The notes beneath the pieces were generated by a model. The model ran no database searches. It saw only the letters and a list, made by a program, of their open reading frames with translations, and was not told the origin of the DNA. From Corallium rubrum (lineage: Eukaryota; Cnidaria; Anthozoa; Scleralcyonacea; Coralliidae), in the NCBI GenBank assembly GCA_964035015.1, contig OZ036002.1, positions 10,921,699-10,985,698 of the forward strand: a stretch of DNA of 64,000 nt, written 5' to 3'. Positions 21,327 through 33,160 of the stretch are shown piece after piece. Positions within the stretch are counted from its first letter, which is position 1, and each line of letters opens with the position of its first letter. Both the position numbers and the translations under genes were made by a program.

Positions 21327-22348
21327 CAACCTCGTACCCAGGGTCTTATCTGCTTTCAAAATGGCGAGATGAGAAGACCCTGGCAAAGGCTGGTCACGTG
21401 ATTCCAAAATACTCCAAGATTCTTGGAGTATTTGGTCACGTGGATAATTTGAGCTTCGCCCGTCCTGGGGGGAGCGGTTGATTCGGTTCTCATAAATGTA
21501 GAAGGTTGTTGCAAGTCCTGTAACGTTAAATTAATTCGAGCGGTAAATAAATGAGATATACTTCAAAATTTACGACATTTGCTGGATAATTCATATTTGT
21601 TGCTGTCAATCGCTAGAAATGAAGCCGAAGGTGATGAACGATCATAAACTGATAAACAGAAACCCGCTTTCAATAGAACTACTGCGGTTTAATACAGGTA
21701 CTGCTACATACACTTAAAATATTCGAATGCTGTTGATTGTTGGAAGTTTATTTACCGTCCAGTATAGCACATTTATGTTTCTTGTCCACACGTTTGGGAT
21801 TTGTGTTAATTTAATTGTTTATCTGTCGATTTATACTCAAACGGCATATTCGAGTCTGCTGTCCTCGTTGACTTTGAGGTTCATGTACTTTAATACAAAT
21901 ATTCGATCAACAACAATACTACGATTGACGAACATTATAGATTAGCATTGAACTTTGGCTTTGTAGATTTCTAAACTTTTTAAATTAGATTCGGATAGTC
22001 CAGAAAGAAATAAACACTTCTTGCTTGCATTCAGTATAAAGCAAATATGTTTTAGTATAGACGCTTGAGAAGCGTCACGCTTCTTACTAAAGATGGTCAT
22101 TAACTGATTTTATAAATTTGTTAAGAGAATGTCTTGTTATCTGTACGGTTTTTGTTATTCTTGGTTGCTTAAATAGTTCGCTGAATAACAAGCCAACTAT
22201 ACTTGTTTATCAGTGACTGTACCGCGCCCCCCGGTACAGTGTGAGTCACTCATCAAAATATTCCAAAATTATTGGTGTCACGTGACCAGCCTTTGCCAGG
22301 GTCTTCTCTCCGCCCCGCCATTTTCAGAAGGCCCTGGGTACGAGGTTG
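21327..22348. mobile_element. 1.0-kb element with 9-bp target duplication
   Basis: Ends CAACCTCGTACCCAGG and CCTGGGTACGAGGTTG; subterminal blocks (GGTCACGTGATTCCAAAATA) are inverted at 21391 and 22255. CAGATTTAT is duplicated exactly at 21318-21326 and 22349-22357. It has no transposase-like frame. Same ends as 6500-6568. Confidence 0.88.
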
Positions 22349-22825
22349 CAGATTTATTTATTTACAAGCTTTTCCAGAAATGGCACGGAAGTCCCACAGA
22401 GCTTGTGGCTCCATTACGGGATCCCAAAAATACAAATTTAATATGAAAAACATTAAAACATAAATATAAAAAGTAACTTCTAACCTAAGACTCGTGAATA
22501 CATAAATTAACAGCACATTTTAACAAGACCGGACAGAGGATGGCACGAGTGACATTTTACACAGACGGTTTTAAATGTTTGTGGAGTTTCAACATTTGTA
22601 TACATGTTCGGTTGCGTGATGGTAGTATGCTAACAGTTTAGACTTAAATTGACTTATAGAGGTTAACATTTCGTAAATGTGATGGTAAGGAGTTGAAAAT
22701 TGTCGGTGCTCTACAATAAAAGCTGTTCTGAAAAGTTACCGAGCAACTTTTATTGTAGAGCACCGCGAATTTTCAAACCAGGTCAGTGGTTACAAGCTGG
22801 CATTGCATTTATCAGTTATGCCTAA
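22349..22825. other. Spacer with a short palindrome
   Basis: Contains a hairpin, GGTGCTCTACAATAAAAG paired with CTTTTATTGTAGAGCACC (about 22706-22764). No gene is seen. Confidence 0.5.
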
Positions 22826-23094
22826 AGGTACTGTTACATGATGCGATTTTTCTTGCAACTTGCAACAAATTTACCCATGGAAGAAAAACCCGATACTTGC
22901 GAACTTTGTTGCCAGTTGCAAAAAAAAAGTAGAACCCATCCAACTTTTCTTGCAACATGCTTCACGGCAAAAAATAAGAAACTGATTCCAAGTTGCTACG
23001 GGGTATTTTACACAGTGCGATTTTTTTTGGAACCTGCAACATTCAGGCTATTTGTTACAACGCGCAAGAAAAATGGCATGCTGTAACAGTAGCT
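22826..23094. mobile_element. 269-bp MITE with TAA target duplication
   Basis: Ends AGGTACTGTTACATG and GCTGTAACAGTAGCT are inverted, TAA flanks each (22823-22825, 23095-23097), and inner AACTTGCAAC words repeat. PIF/Harbinger-like by target length. A poly-C run follows at about 23159-23177. Confidence 0.7.
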
Positions 23095-23280
23095 TAAGTG
23101 ACTAACTTACACGTAAGTTGCAAAAAAGTTGGTCATTATCATGACACCCACCCACCCACCACCCCCCCCCCCCCCCAAATCGTGATTCCTTCGCCACGTC
23201 CCTGATTTCGATAAATGAAAATACTCTTGTTAACACACTCCTACCTGATCCAACCAAAAAGGGCTACTTTATTATTTTAC

Positions 23281-23480
23281 TCTAATGCTAGACGATTTTA
23301 CTCGTCAAAGGGAGAACCTCAGATATTCTAGGCAATGGGTTAGCAAGACTAGTGCCGATTTATAGTCCATTCCTGTCGAGTGAGCCAAAAACAGCCCCTT
23401 CAATTGTTCAGCACTCTAACGTCAGAGCGCCAGATGATTTTATACTCGACAAAGAAAGAAACCTCAAAAACTAATAAAAT
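23281..23480 (+). repeat. Dispersed GACGATTTTACTCGTC hairpin repeat, copies 2 and 3
   Basis: Two neighbouring copies start near 23283 (CTAATGCTAGACGATTTTAC) and 23416 (CTAACGTCAGAGCGCCAGAT). The second is decayed. Confidence 0.55.
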
Positions 23481-23586
23481 AATATCTTGAAGCTGTAGTC
23501 ATTAGCTTTATGACCTAGTTTATGATCGATTAACATTTCTGATCTAAATTTTCACATGTGACCTGTCTCCTGACACTATATATTAC

Positions 23587-24115
23587 CAGAGGCCGCGAAA
23601 GCACCTGAAAAGTGTGTGTGTGGGGGGGGGGGGGGGGGGGGGGCGGGGGTGCACCGCCAAAAAGGGGCTCCTTGGTTATTTTCAAAATAATCGTATAATT
23701 TAAAACGTTGTACGGTTGTAACTTCCATTTGAGCACCACCATTTTGTTTTTAACATAATTTCTTGGTCAGCGGCATTAGTCTTTTAGAAATAGAATAGTT
23801 CAAATAGCGCCAATGTGCTGGAAATTTACATTATATCATATTTTATAAATAACTCTTTTACGGCACCCCTCGGGCAATGGCACAGTCACTCTTTTCTACA
23901 GCAAATAGCAATGTCATACTTGATACTTCTACGAAAAGGGTACATTACTTCTTCCCAGTATAGGCAATATGCCGCAGTAAACCGTAACCGCCACATGCCA
24001 CATTTATAAAAAGGGCATTTTTATTTCAGAACAATGGCACATTTTCCAATTTTGAAAAAAGTGGGGGGGGGGGGCATCTGCCCCCAGTGCCTCCCCCCCG
24101 GTTCCGCGGCCTCTG
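23587..24115. mobile_element. hAT element, CAGAGGCCGCG ends
   Basis: Left CAGAGGCCGCGAAAGCAC, right GGTTCCGCGGCCTCTG; TATATTAC (23579-23586) and TACATTAC (24116-24123) are an 8-bp duplication with one mismatch. Inside are two poly-G runs. A truncated inverted relative is at 30497-30605. Confidence 0.82.
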
Positions 24116-24130
24116 TACATTACTCGTACT

Positions 24131-24864
24131 ATAGAACCCGAAAGTAGCCCCCCTCCCCCGAAGATTTCAGATGTCTTAAAAATTTACGAAAGTAGCGGCC
24201 CCCGAAAGTAGCGGCCCCTCGTAAGTAGCGGCCCCTCGTAAGTAGCGGCCCCCCGAAAGTAGCGGCCCCTCGTAAGTAGCGGCCACCCGTAAGTAGCGGC
24301 GCCCCGAAAGTAGCGGCCCCTCGTAAGTAGCGGCCCCTCGTAAGTAGCGGCCCCTCGTAAGTAGCGGCCCCTCGTAAGTAGCGGCCCCTCGTAAGTAGCG
24401 GCCCCTCGTAAGTAGCGGCCCCCCGAAAGTAGCGGCCCCTCGTAAGTAGCGGCCCCCCGTAAGTAGCGGCCCCCCGAAAGTAGCGGCCCCTCGTAAGTAG
24501 CGGCCCCTCGTAAGTAGCGGCCCCTCGTAAGTAGCGGCCCCTCGTAAGTAGCGGCCCCTCGTAAGTAGCGGCCCCTCGTAAGTAGCGGCCCCTCGTAAGT
24601 AGCGGCCCCTCGTAAGTAGCGGCCCCTCGTAAGTAGCGGCCCCTCGTAAGTAGCGGCCCCTCGTAAGTAGCGGCCCCTCGTAAGTAGCGGCCCCCCGAAA
24701 GTAGCGGCCCCTCGTAAGTAGCGGCCCCTCGTAAGTAGCGGCCCCCCGAAAGTAGCGGCCCCCCGTAAGTAGCGGCCCCTCGTAAGTAGCGGCCCCCCGA
24801 AAGTAGCGGCCCCCAACAGTGGATAAAACCGAAAGTAAGGGGGGCCGCTACTTTCGGGATTATA
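24131..24864. mobile_element. MITE-like inverted ends around a 17-bp minisatellite
   Basis: ATAGAACCCGAAAGTAGC at the left is matched by GCTACTTTCGGGATTATAT at the right. The interior 24186-24822 is the minisatellite listed separately. No target duplication is clear. Confidence 0.6.
24186..24822. repeat. 17-bp minisatellite, about 37 units
   Basis: Unit AGTAGCGGCCCCTCGTA, with a second type ending CCCCGAA. The two unit types alternate in blocks. A 246-codon frame on the minus strand is open only because the unit lacks stops in the frames used; it encodes a 17-residue repeat (YLRGAATYEGPLLTRGR) and I do not call it a gene. Confidence 0.95.
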
Positions 24865-25238
24865 TACGGTATGCAGAGTCGTGCGAATAAAATTGTCAGT
24901 CTTGTCTTTTGACAATGATCGCAACCATTTGCCTAGCTGTACTCTGATTTCATCTTAATTTTTACAAGCGCATGCGTAAACAAATTTTCTCTAGTTTCTG
25001 CATGGAGAACCTCAGGGTTCGGCCAATAGTGTTTTTGTCAGGGTTAGGTTTATAATATGAGGACAATTTTTTAGTTCAGTGGTTAACTGTGTTCTTGGTT
25101 TGCCCTTAACGTCATGGCGGCCATATTGGAGGAATTTTATTAACATCTATTGTATTTGGAGTATATTCCCTCCAACATGCATGGCCACCGTTTCTTTGTC
25201 TTCTAAATCTCAAGGGATTGATTGCAAACCACTAATAT
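24865..25238. other. Spacer, no gene seen
   Basis: No conserved frame, RNA or delimited repeat was recognised. Confidence 0.5.
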
Positions 25239-25797
25239 CAGGGGCGGATACAGGGGGGGGACACTAGCAGCTGTTTATACAAATCACAACAGTTACTCGT
25301 GTGTAAAACGTGCATAAATTATATTGTATAACAATGCTTATTGATACAGGCCGTAGCTATCACTGAGTATGGCCTCTCCTTTGCAATAAGATTGGACATC
25401 ATGATACGCTAATCATCTTGTAAATTTGAAACCCCAATTTTAAAACAGTAAGAATCACGATTATACAGACGTATTGTATACAATCTCAATCTGAATATAC
25501 ATAGTAATTTTGGAATATACATAGTAATTTTGGAACATATGCATAAACGTATAAAACATATCCCCATGAGTCCACGACAATGACGACATATGGTGTATTC
25601 ATATATTTGGGTATTTTGTTTGGTAATTTATATCCTTCAAAACTCTTTCAAATCCCCCTCAAAAAGTATTGCCTGTTTTTCCCCCCGCCCCCTTCCCCCC
25701 GCCCCCCCCTCCCCCCCGCGCCCTTGTTAAATATTCTGAAAGAAACAACTGAGCACCTTATAGTCACCCCCTTGCAAAAATCCTGTATCCGCCACTG
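25239..25797. mobile_element. 559-bp hAT-like element with 5-bp duplication
   Basis: Ends CAGGGGCGGATACAGG and CCTGTATCCGCCACTG. AATAT lies immediately outside each end (25234-25238, 25798-25802). Eight-base flanks do not match, so the duplication is 5 bp. G-rich left end and C-rich stretch near 25680-25720. Confidence 0.8.
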
Positions 25798-25802
25798 AAT
25801 AT

Positions 25803-26721
25803 AGGTCGAGTCGATTGATGAAGTGCTTTCCATACAGACCAGAGTCCAGACCCGTGCATGATTGTCAGAATAACCTGGGTTCAAATAAACCAAGTAGAGA
25901 ACAAAAACGATAATGAAACTTTGCACCCAAACTATTTTTTTAGTAAACTGAACATCCGCTAACCAGGAAATGATCAGGCACGCAGTCAAGGTGATCTTAA
26001 TCACAAACTCATAATGACTTTTCAAATTATTTCCTGTGAACTATTTCAGAATTATTTACAAGTCAACTCAGTCGGTCTGTCATGGAGACAAATCGATAAC
26101 ATGCAACATGCACACGCACAAGTCCTAACAACCAGTGTCGACGACGACTTAGTTGACACGGCAAAACGGGTCGGTTAAAGCTTACGCCTGCATGTAATTC
26201 TGATTTTTCTGCTTGGAGTTTGCAATAAGCCATTGATCTCACGTATAAATTCTTTTAATATTACAATTTAAGTATTTTTCTTAATTTGACTTGCTATGAA
26301 TTCTAAGAGCAAGTGTGGTAGAATAGTTAATTATATATGTAACATTTTATAGATTATTAGATTAGAATAAATAACATGCACGAGATTATTAACTGATTAT
26401 CATATGCAATAAGAACAAAGAACTTGTCACGAACAATTGATTAGTTGTTATACAAATATGTTGTAAGCCAACCTAGACTCCGACACCGGAGCCTAAGGTT
26501 TGGCAGTTGGGTTTCAGACACAATAGGTGAAGGTTGTAAAGATAAATGTGAGAAGAGAAGTCCGGGAGGAGAATTAGAGAGAGTGACGCTAATACGCACG
26601 TAATAAAGAAAACGAGAAGATACAGTCCCCAGAGTGTCGAATCTATTGAATCGAACCGGCGCAGCGTAATCAACGCAGCTTATGCGACAGCAAGAAGCGA
26701 AGATTTTTGCCTTCTTCGTCG
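25803..26721. other. Spacer, no gene seen
   Basis: AT-rich sequence; no frame with family motifs and no delimited element was recognised. Confidence 0.5.
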
Positions 26722-27418
26722 TTTAAGGTCTTCATTATGGTTTTCAGGGTCATTTCTGTAAAGTGCTCTCAATTCGTCAGAATTTATGCCACACAAATAA
26801 AATAGATATCGTTAGAAAGCTATGAATTTGTAGAATACAATAGTGTCTTTGGTTTCGCGATAAACACAAACCGTTAATAGTTGTGAATTTTTAAATTAAA
26901 ACCAGAGGGCTTCACTCAGGGCGACTTAAGAACAAAGCGTTTCATTTTGTTCAAAAAAATTTTTCGCAGTCCGATTCCACGATAAATGTCCAGCAAAAGG
27001 GTGTCAGCGTTTTTTAATTTATTGCCTGCAAGGTTTCGAAATTATGACTTATTTTCTCCGAATGTTGGTCGAAAAACAGCATTTTTAACTTTGGTTGTCA
27101 ATAAAATCGGCAAAACTCGACCTATTAAAAAACGCTGATACCGTTTTGCTGGAAATTTATCTCGGAATCAAACTACAAAAAAAGATCTTGAACAAAATAA
27201 AACGCTTTTTACTCGAGTCGCCCCGAGTGAAGCCCTCTGGTTTTAATTTAAAAAATCACAACTATTAACGGGTTGTGTTTATCGCGAAACCAAAGACACC
27301 ATTGTATTCTACAAATTAATAGTTTTCTAACGATATCTATTTTATTTTGTGGCATAAATTCTGACGAATTGAGAGCGCTTTACAGAAATGACCTGCAAAC
27401 CTATACGAAGACCTTAAA
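26722..27418. mobile_element. ~0.7-kb foldback element with TTAA at both ends
   Basis: TTTAAGGTCTTC at the left is matched by GAAGACCTTAAA at the right, with arms of almost 300 bases (GAGAGCGCTTTACAGAAATG and its complement among them). TTAA abuts GGTCTTC on both sides (26723-26726, 27414-27417), as in TTAA-targeting elements. Non-coding. Confidence 0.8.
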
Positions 27419-27959
27419 GCTGATTCCAATCAGCAAAATAAATAAATATAAATACCCTACTGTGAACTTGAAAATGATTTTGAGACCACTGGGTGACCAC
27501 AAACACTGAAATTCAGATCGAGTTTTTGTTTACCGTACGGTGTTTGGTTTCTTCAGGTTCACTGCTTTCTCTTCAACATATATTAAATCGACTGTTTGTC
27601 TTCTTCTTTTCTTCGTTTCGTTAAATGAACACTGTACATAACAAGAAAATCCAACATGGCGGACTCAACATATAACTGAAGAACTGCTCTAGCAAAATTA
27701 AAGAATCTATTTGTTTTTTATTGTGTAGCAAGAAGATAGCAGTATTCATTATATAGCTTTGGATTAATTCCTGCATTTTTTATTGGCACATAATATAGTT
27801 CTTTTCTTCTGCGGTAGTTTACAATTAATGTAAACTTTACACTTAATCACAGAGGTTTCAATCTAAATGTACTTCAAATCTAAATGTACAAATTGGCCCA
27901 CTTCTAATAACACCACTAAACAGCAAACCGTATAATCTGGACTGTTCGCTTGTGGTATC

Positions 27960-28340
27960 AAACGTGGATCATTGCGTGGATCTAGTAATAGTATTTTTAG
28001 CACACGGGCGAATTTCACGTCTGGGACTCGGGTTCGATTCTTTCTCGAATCTCGGTGAAGTTTTCAAATTAAAATTTTGGTCGAGTTTAAAAGATCCTTT
28101 CGGCGCGGTTTTTCCAAAATATGTCGACAAATTTGTTTTTGAGGTTTTTTGAGGTCAACCTTCAGTGAGTCTCTAGATTTTAGGGATAACCTAACCACAA
28201 TAAAAATCCTACCTATATATAGTCAGAAATCTGGTTTACCGCCTAGCTTTTTGGAAAGAGAAGAGCGCCTCCAGTTTGACTTTAACAAACACGACAACGG
28301 CTTTCTCCGGGAACTCCGGTTTCCTCCTATATTAACACTG
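27960..28340 (+). mobile_element. tRNA-derived SINE, diverged copy
   Basis: A tRNA-like head with a good B box (GGGTTCGATTC, 28030-28040) is followed by the shared central block near 28303-28326 (CTCCGGGAACTCCGGTTTCC). It is longer and more diverged than the copies at 45880 and 59625. Confidence 0.6.
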
Positions 28341-28482
28341 TATGGAGTATAGACCTGCATGCAACAAGAACCTCTGAACCTCCAGGCAGAACAGTTTATA
28401 TATACTGTATCACTGATCGATAACTGATTATGACATTATATATTATTTAAGAAATAAAACATAAAGCTCCGTGCATATATGT

Positions 28483-28605
28483 ACTCTTATAAAGGCACGT
28501 TTGACGTCATTTGAACACGAAAGAAGTTGAGTAGAGTATTACACTTCTTTCGTGTTCAAATCACGTCAAACGTATCTTTATAAGAGTACATATGCACAGG
28601 AGTGG
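28483..28605. repeat. Near-perfect palindrome
   Basis: GTGCATATATGTACTCTTAT pairs with ATAAGAGTACATATGCAC, and arms continue to ACACGAAAGAAGT/ACTTCTTTCGTGT. A further GTGCATTTATAAGAG word lies near 28736-28752, so it is probably the end of a longer MITE. Confidence 0.7.
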
Positions 28606-30496
28606 TATGTTTTATTTGTTTTATAAAATAAGAAGAAAAATCAAGCTAAAAGTGAGGTAGTTTTGGATTTTGGCGGGCTTTTCCGGCCAGCTGACGCCAT
28701 TCGACGCCAATTTACGTCATTCATGATCTATGTTCTCTTATAAATGCACGGAGCCCAACCAATCAAAGCGTGCGTAGAGGACACCTTATTTTATAAACTC
28801 ATTTATGACATAGCGCCTAGCTTAGCCTTAGTTTATAGTTTAGCCTGTAGCTATAGTTTGACTTTAGCCTAGCTTAGCTTTATTTATAGTTCAGGGCCGT
28901 TGCATAAAGGCTAACGTCCAGCTTTAGTTCTAACGTCCGACGTTGAACCTATCAGTCAATTTTTCGTCAGAACATTAGGCCGGACGCTAACTCATTTAAA
29001 CGGCTCTTTAAATTTGCCATCTCCAACGGTAAATCACACTTCTGACCTTAACAACCATTAATTCAATCAAAAAATTGGTCACACAAAATTACAGTAAATT
29101 AACATTTTTCACGAGTTAAGGAAGTCTACTAATTACTGATTTGTTAACTCCACCCCTCACTCGACACAAATCTTCGCTTCTTCATTTCATTACCGTTGTC
29201 ACCTTGACTATATATTAATTTAATTTTTCGCTCTGGTTTTTGGCATCACGGATATACATCATCTGATATCATGATAGCTTATAATTTGACATGTACTTAT
29301 ATGACTTACATCACCACTGCAACTGTAATAAACAATTTCGAAATTTGTATTGAATAGAAACGGAGACCTTGATAATTCTTGATATATAAAAGTCGAATTC
29401 AATAATTGCTTTTGTTATACATTTTCAGTTGAAATTGTAAGGAAAAATACTCCCCCAAAACCAAAAAAAACAACCCCCAAAACAAAGAAAACACAATTCA
29501 AAGACAGTTGAGTTTTTCCTCCGCTTTTTTCGGTTTGCCTACTGTAGCTAGAGACAAGTGGTCAGTGGCGTCACGTCAGTACATGCATGAATTATGAGAA
29601 GTCCTTTTTCCTACACATAATATCAAAAAAAGCATTATTCAATAAGTGTTTATTATTGAAACACATGCAGACGATAATGCATATTTCAATGCCAATTTTG
29701 CAATCTAGCTTACAGTTAATCAACTTATAGTCTTTGTATTATTTAATAATAAAAAAAAGACTTTCCTTAATATCATTTACAGGTGATTAACTGCATGCAT
29801 TGTATACAATTAATGTTTCTAGCAACGAGATACTGAGCTAAAAATCTCGGCATGTTACCATGCACCTTGTCGCAACACATGCAGGCTATGTACACACGGT
29901 AACGTTTCCGAGCGTTTTCGTATTGTTTCAATTTTTATTCATGAACAACATAGAACAATTCAAACCAGATGGTGAAGATGTGAAAAGTAAAGAATTATAA
30001 TAATAAAGTGTGCGTTCTTTAAAATTTATGAAGATCGAGTTTATAATTTACTGTACTCTTAAGCTTAATAATAAAATGTTATCGTATATTTTGCTTAACT
30101 GAGGCTACGTTTACACAGTACCGGACGAATTCGAGACCAGTCTTGAATCCATCCTATTTTGCTGTGTAAACAGGTGGAACCAGAGGAATTCGAGACCGGT
30201 TACGACTTTTTCTTCCATGTAAACAGGCGGAACCGTACAAATTTTTGACCGGTCAAAAACTCATCCAGTATCGTGTAAAAGGGGTCTGAGGCCCCGGGGG
30301 AGGGTGGGGGTGGTGACATATTAATTTGAGATGATAAGCTACATATATAAGCAGTGGCGTAGTGCAGTATTTTGCTTCTAACCAATGAATATCCCCTAAT
30401 GTCTTCCAATATCCCTCACAATCTCTAAATATCCCATTGATATCTAACCAATAAATTCGTGCATATTGGACATGGACTTATTACCATCAAAGGGTA
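28606..30496. other. Spacer with MITE halves
   Basis: No gene is seen. A half copy of the 56715-56845 MITE lies at about 29887-29945 (GGCTATGTACACACGGTAAC). A diverged GTTTACACAGTACCGG...ATCGTGTAAAAGGGGTC element lies at about 30105-30290. Confidence 0.55.
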
Positions 30497-30605
30497 CACG
30501 CACACTTTTTAAATTATACAATTATTTTGAAAATAACCAAGGTACCCCTTTTTGGCGGTCCCCCCCCCCCCCCTCCCACTTTTCAGGTGCTTCCGCGGCC
30601 TCTGT
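30497..30605 (-). mobile_element. Truncated hAT fragment
   Basis: Inverse of 23587-23702: shared ATTATTTTGAAAATAACCAA, a C-run, and the terminal GCTTCCGCGGCCTCTG. The other end is missing. Confidence 0.7.
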
Positions 30606-30639
30606 GTTTTAGAAATATTTATCAATTATTGGACGAGTC

Positions 30640-30765
30640 TGAGCAAAATATCATGATTTGTCAGTGGCGAGCTACTAGTTATTTGTCGATGCCGAAGGCA
30701 GAGGCAAATAACTGGTAGCGAGACACTGACAAATCATGATATTTTGCGATAGACGAGTTCAAGAA
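30640..30765. repeat. Long palindrome
   Basis: GCAAAATATCATGATTTGTC pairs with GACAAATCATGATATTTTGC, with inner arms AGCTACTAGTTATTTG/CAAATAACTGGTAGC. Probably a MITE. Confidence 0.7.
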
Positions 30766-31496
30766 TTGATTTATCATTCATAAAATAGTTAAAAATTTGA
30801 AATGCCTGAAGTTAGAGATCGCCACTCTTCTCTCTGCCTTCAGCATACTAAAATCTTCGTAAAACTTACGTTTTGTTGGCACGAGTCTTGCTTTTTATCT
30901 CACTAAAACTTCCTTTTCACTATTTCTTTTCTGAAGTACATTGTCTTTGTGGATGCTTCCAAATACTCTCGATTATTTCATCGGATAGCTGAAGAACAGT
31001 CTAGCCAGCGGCGTTATCGCTAGTGCGCATGCTCATAAAATTATTTGCGGAAAATGAATGATAATTGTGTTTAGACATTTATAGTACCGCGATATATACT
31101 TATATTTCCTATTAAATTCGAATGAAATTAAAAGCTCGAAAACGTCGTATTAAAAAAAATATGAGGGAGCGAGGATAGTTCGTCGGATTAGTAAAAAATA
31201 CGGAGTTGTCTTCGCAGAGATCCACCCCAAATCGCTTTTCTAGTTTTCTTTGAAAGATGTTGAAAGCCCAAGTCAGATAGAAGTATGATTTTGAATCGAA
31301 ATACCCATAGCGTTGTGAATATTAAGTAACGATATGCTTGAGAATGAGTAATAGCATAAAGTTTTCTCGATTCAAGTGAAATTAAGACTGTTTACATTCG
31401 AAATGGAGAGAGGATAGTTGAACGAATCATTGGAAAGAAATTCTTTTGTCTGGTCAAAGATACGGGGTGTCTTCGCAGAGGTCCACCCTAGTCCAT

Positions 31497-31560
31497 CCAA
31501 TCAAAATTGAGGATTTTTGATCCTGTTTTAATGAGCTATCCGCGTCGTCGGATATAAAAG
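31497..31560 (+). promoter_or_regulatory. H2B copy 2 promoter: CCAAT and TATA boxes
   Basis: CCAAT at 31497-31501 and GATATAAAAG at 31551-31560, the same spacing as copy 1. The ATG follows 88 bases after the TATA box. Confidence 0.85.
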
Positions 31561-31648
31561 GAGCTGATTTCATTTTGTTCGACACTATTCATCTACTCGT
31601 CTTCGAAGTTTTAAGACTATCTTGTTTAAAGCGAAGAATTATTGAAAG

Positions 31649-32017
31649 ATGCCTCCCAAAGCGGTAGCGTCGAAAGGTGGAAAGAAGGCTGGCAAGAAAG
31701 GAGGAGCGCCAGGTGAGAAGAAGAGACGAAGCAAACGTAAAGAAAGCTACGCCATCTACATCTACAAAGTTCTGAAGCAAGTTCATCCAGACACTGGTAT
31801 CTCGAGCAAAGCCATGGGTATCATGAACTCGTTTGTGAACGATATCTTCGAGAGAATCGCTGCCGAAGCTTCCCGTCTGGCTCACTACAACAAGAAGTCG
31901 ACGATCTCTTCACGAGAGATTCAAACTGCTGTTCGTCTTCTCTTGCCTGGTGAACTCGCCAAACACGCTGTTAGCGAAGGAACCAAAGCTGTGACCAAAT
32001 ACACAAGCAGCAAATAG
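31649..32017 (+). CDS. H2B: Histone H2B (copy 2)
   Basis: 122 aa, intron-less, the same protein as copy 1; four synonymous differences separate the coding sequences by my reading (codons for Ala, Asn, Val and Thr). A basic tail is followed by the H2B histone fold and the C-terminal helix with [13 protein letters not shown] and CCAAT boxes stand upstream and a histone stem-loop downstream, so it is probably expressed in S phase. The two genes point away from each other, 31 kb apart. Identical proteins with a more diverged upstream region fit either purifying selection or gene conversion. No H2A partner is present on the divergent side. Confidence 0.97.
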   Translation: MPPKAVASKGGKKAGKKGGAPGEKKRRSKRKESYAIYIYKVLKQVHPDTGISSKAMGIMNSFVNDIFERIAAEASRLAHYNKKSTISSREIQTAVRLLLPGELAKHAVSEGTKAVTKYTSSK

Positions 32018-32047
32018 ATCAAGACTCAAAGTCCTAAACCAATAAAC

Positions 32048-32063
32048 GGCTCTTTTAAGAGCC
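32048..32063 (+). terminator. Histone mRNA 3' stem-loop of H2B copy 2
   Basis: GGCTCTTTTAAGAGCC, 30 bases past the stop codon, followed by the purine stretch CGAAAGAAAG (about 32075-32084), the likely U7 snRNA site. Confidence 0.95.
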
Positions 32064-32129
32064 ACCAAACATCTCGAAAGAAAGCAAACTGATACTTGAA
32101 AAGTATTACTGTAATGTAAGCGATACCAA

Positions 32130-32304
32130 GACCCCGTTTACACGATGCCGGTACAATTTGAAAACGGAACAAAATCATGCCGGTATGCAAATACAGCATA
32201 TAACATTTCGTGTTATTTTTGTGCCGGTATCGTGTAAACGCAAGCCTAAACGGCATGATTTTGTTCCGTTTTCAAATTGTACCGGCATCGTGTAAACAGG
32301 GGTC
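32130..32304. mobile_element. MITE with GACCCCGTTTACACG ends
   Basis: GACCCCGTTTACACGATGCC and GGCATCGTGTAAACAGGGGTC-type arms are inverted, with a second inner pair around AAAACGGAACAAAATCATG. The flanks CAA and TAA match at two of three bases. Same terminal type as 1816-1925. Confidence 0.7.
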
Positions 32305-33160
32305 TAAACGTACCTTTTATAATTTTGTTTTGCTCGAGTATAGGAATTCTAGGAAATGTTTAATACTAGCAATTTATCACAGAAATCTCCTTACTTTTAT
32401 TGGCTGACATTTTATAGACGTTTCAAAATGCATTTGCATGATAGCTGAAACACAAGAATGAGACGGGAAATGCCAATTCAAAAATGCATGTAACTTGTAT
32501 GATAATTGGCAGTCCCTATATGGGAATATGGTGTTCTTAACTTCTTTGAGGCTTTCAATTTCTAAGTTTATGATCAGAGCCTACTCTGTCTCTGATTAGA
32601 ACAGTTGTATATGGAAACTTTGATCTTGAATATAACCTGTGAACTCTAATGAGAAATGACAGACTTGGAGATTTGTCAAAAGCTAGACCTTGTGTATTTC
32701 CACTAACCACTTTATATTTAATAGTGTAGTCAGTTTCCTTTCTTTGTAGGGATGTACATGCCAGGGTGCATTCCATGCAGGTTGCACCGAAGATCTTCAG
32801 CGTGAGTTTCAAAAGTGCTCAGTGTGCTGGTGCACAATCACACTGCGCTCGGCGCACATATACAGCCATACAGCCATACAACTATACAAGTCAGTGGAGT
32901 GGCGCTGGCGTTGGCGTTCGTCTTGACCTCCCTTGGCGCAGCACCTGAACACCCATGGCTTATCTTCGGTGTGGGGTTGACATGGAATGCACCCTGGTGT
33001 ACATGTATCTGACATATAGCTATAACTGTATTACATGTATATATGCAGGATATATACAGTAATAGATACATCTTGTGAATTTGTATAAGTGAGTATTAAA
33101 TAAGTGGCTGCAAGGGAATGTATCTGGCATTTCAGACATCCTTGGTATATAATCCAAATG
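32305..33160. other. Spacer, no gene seen
   Basis: A CCAGGGTGCATTCCATG / CATGGAATGCACCCTGG inverted pair lies at about 32761-32777 and 32980-32997, so part of this is probably a MITE. No gene was recognised. Confidence 0.5.

Larger units (their letters stand above)
31204..32102 (+). repeat. Inverted histone H2B unit, copy 2
   Basis: Inverse partner of 52-951, with the same order of 22-bp motif, promoter, gene, stem-loop and purine tract. The duplicated region is bounded by the outer TCTTCGCAGAG motif on one side and ACTTGAA on the other. Confidence 0.9.

Noticed and set aside
20972-23204. One large hAT element from CAGGGGCGTGGCGACTGG to CGCCACGTCCCTG
   Set aside because: The ends are inverted, but the flanks (AAGGTTAG and ATTTCGAT) do not form a target duplication; two separate element ends are as likely.
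24184-24924. A 246-codon frame on the minus strand
   Set aside because: It is the translation of the 17-bp minisatellite; a 51-base period without stops explains it.
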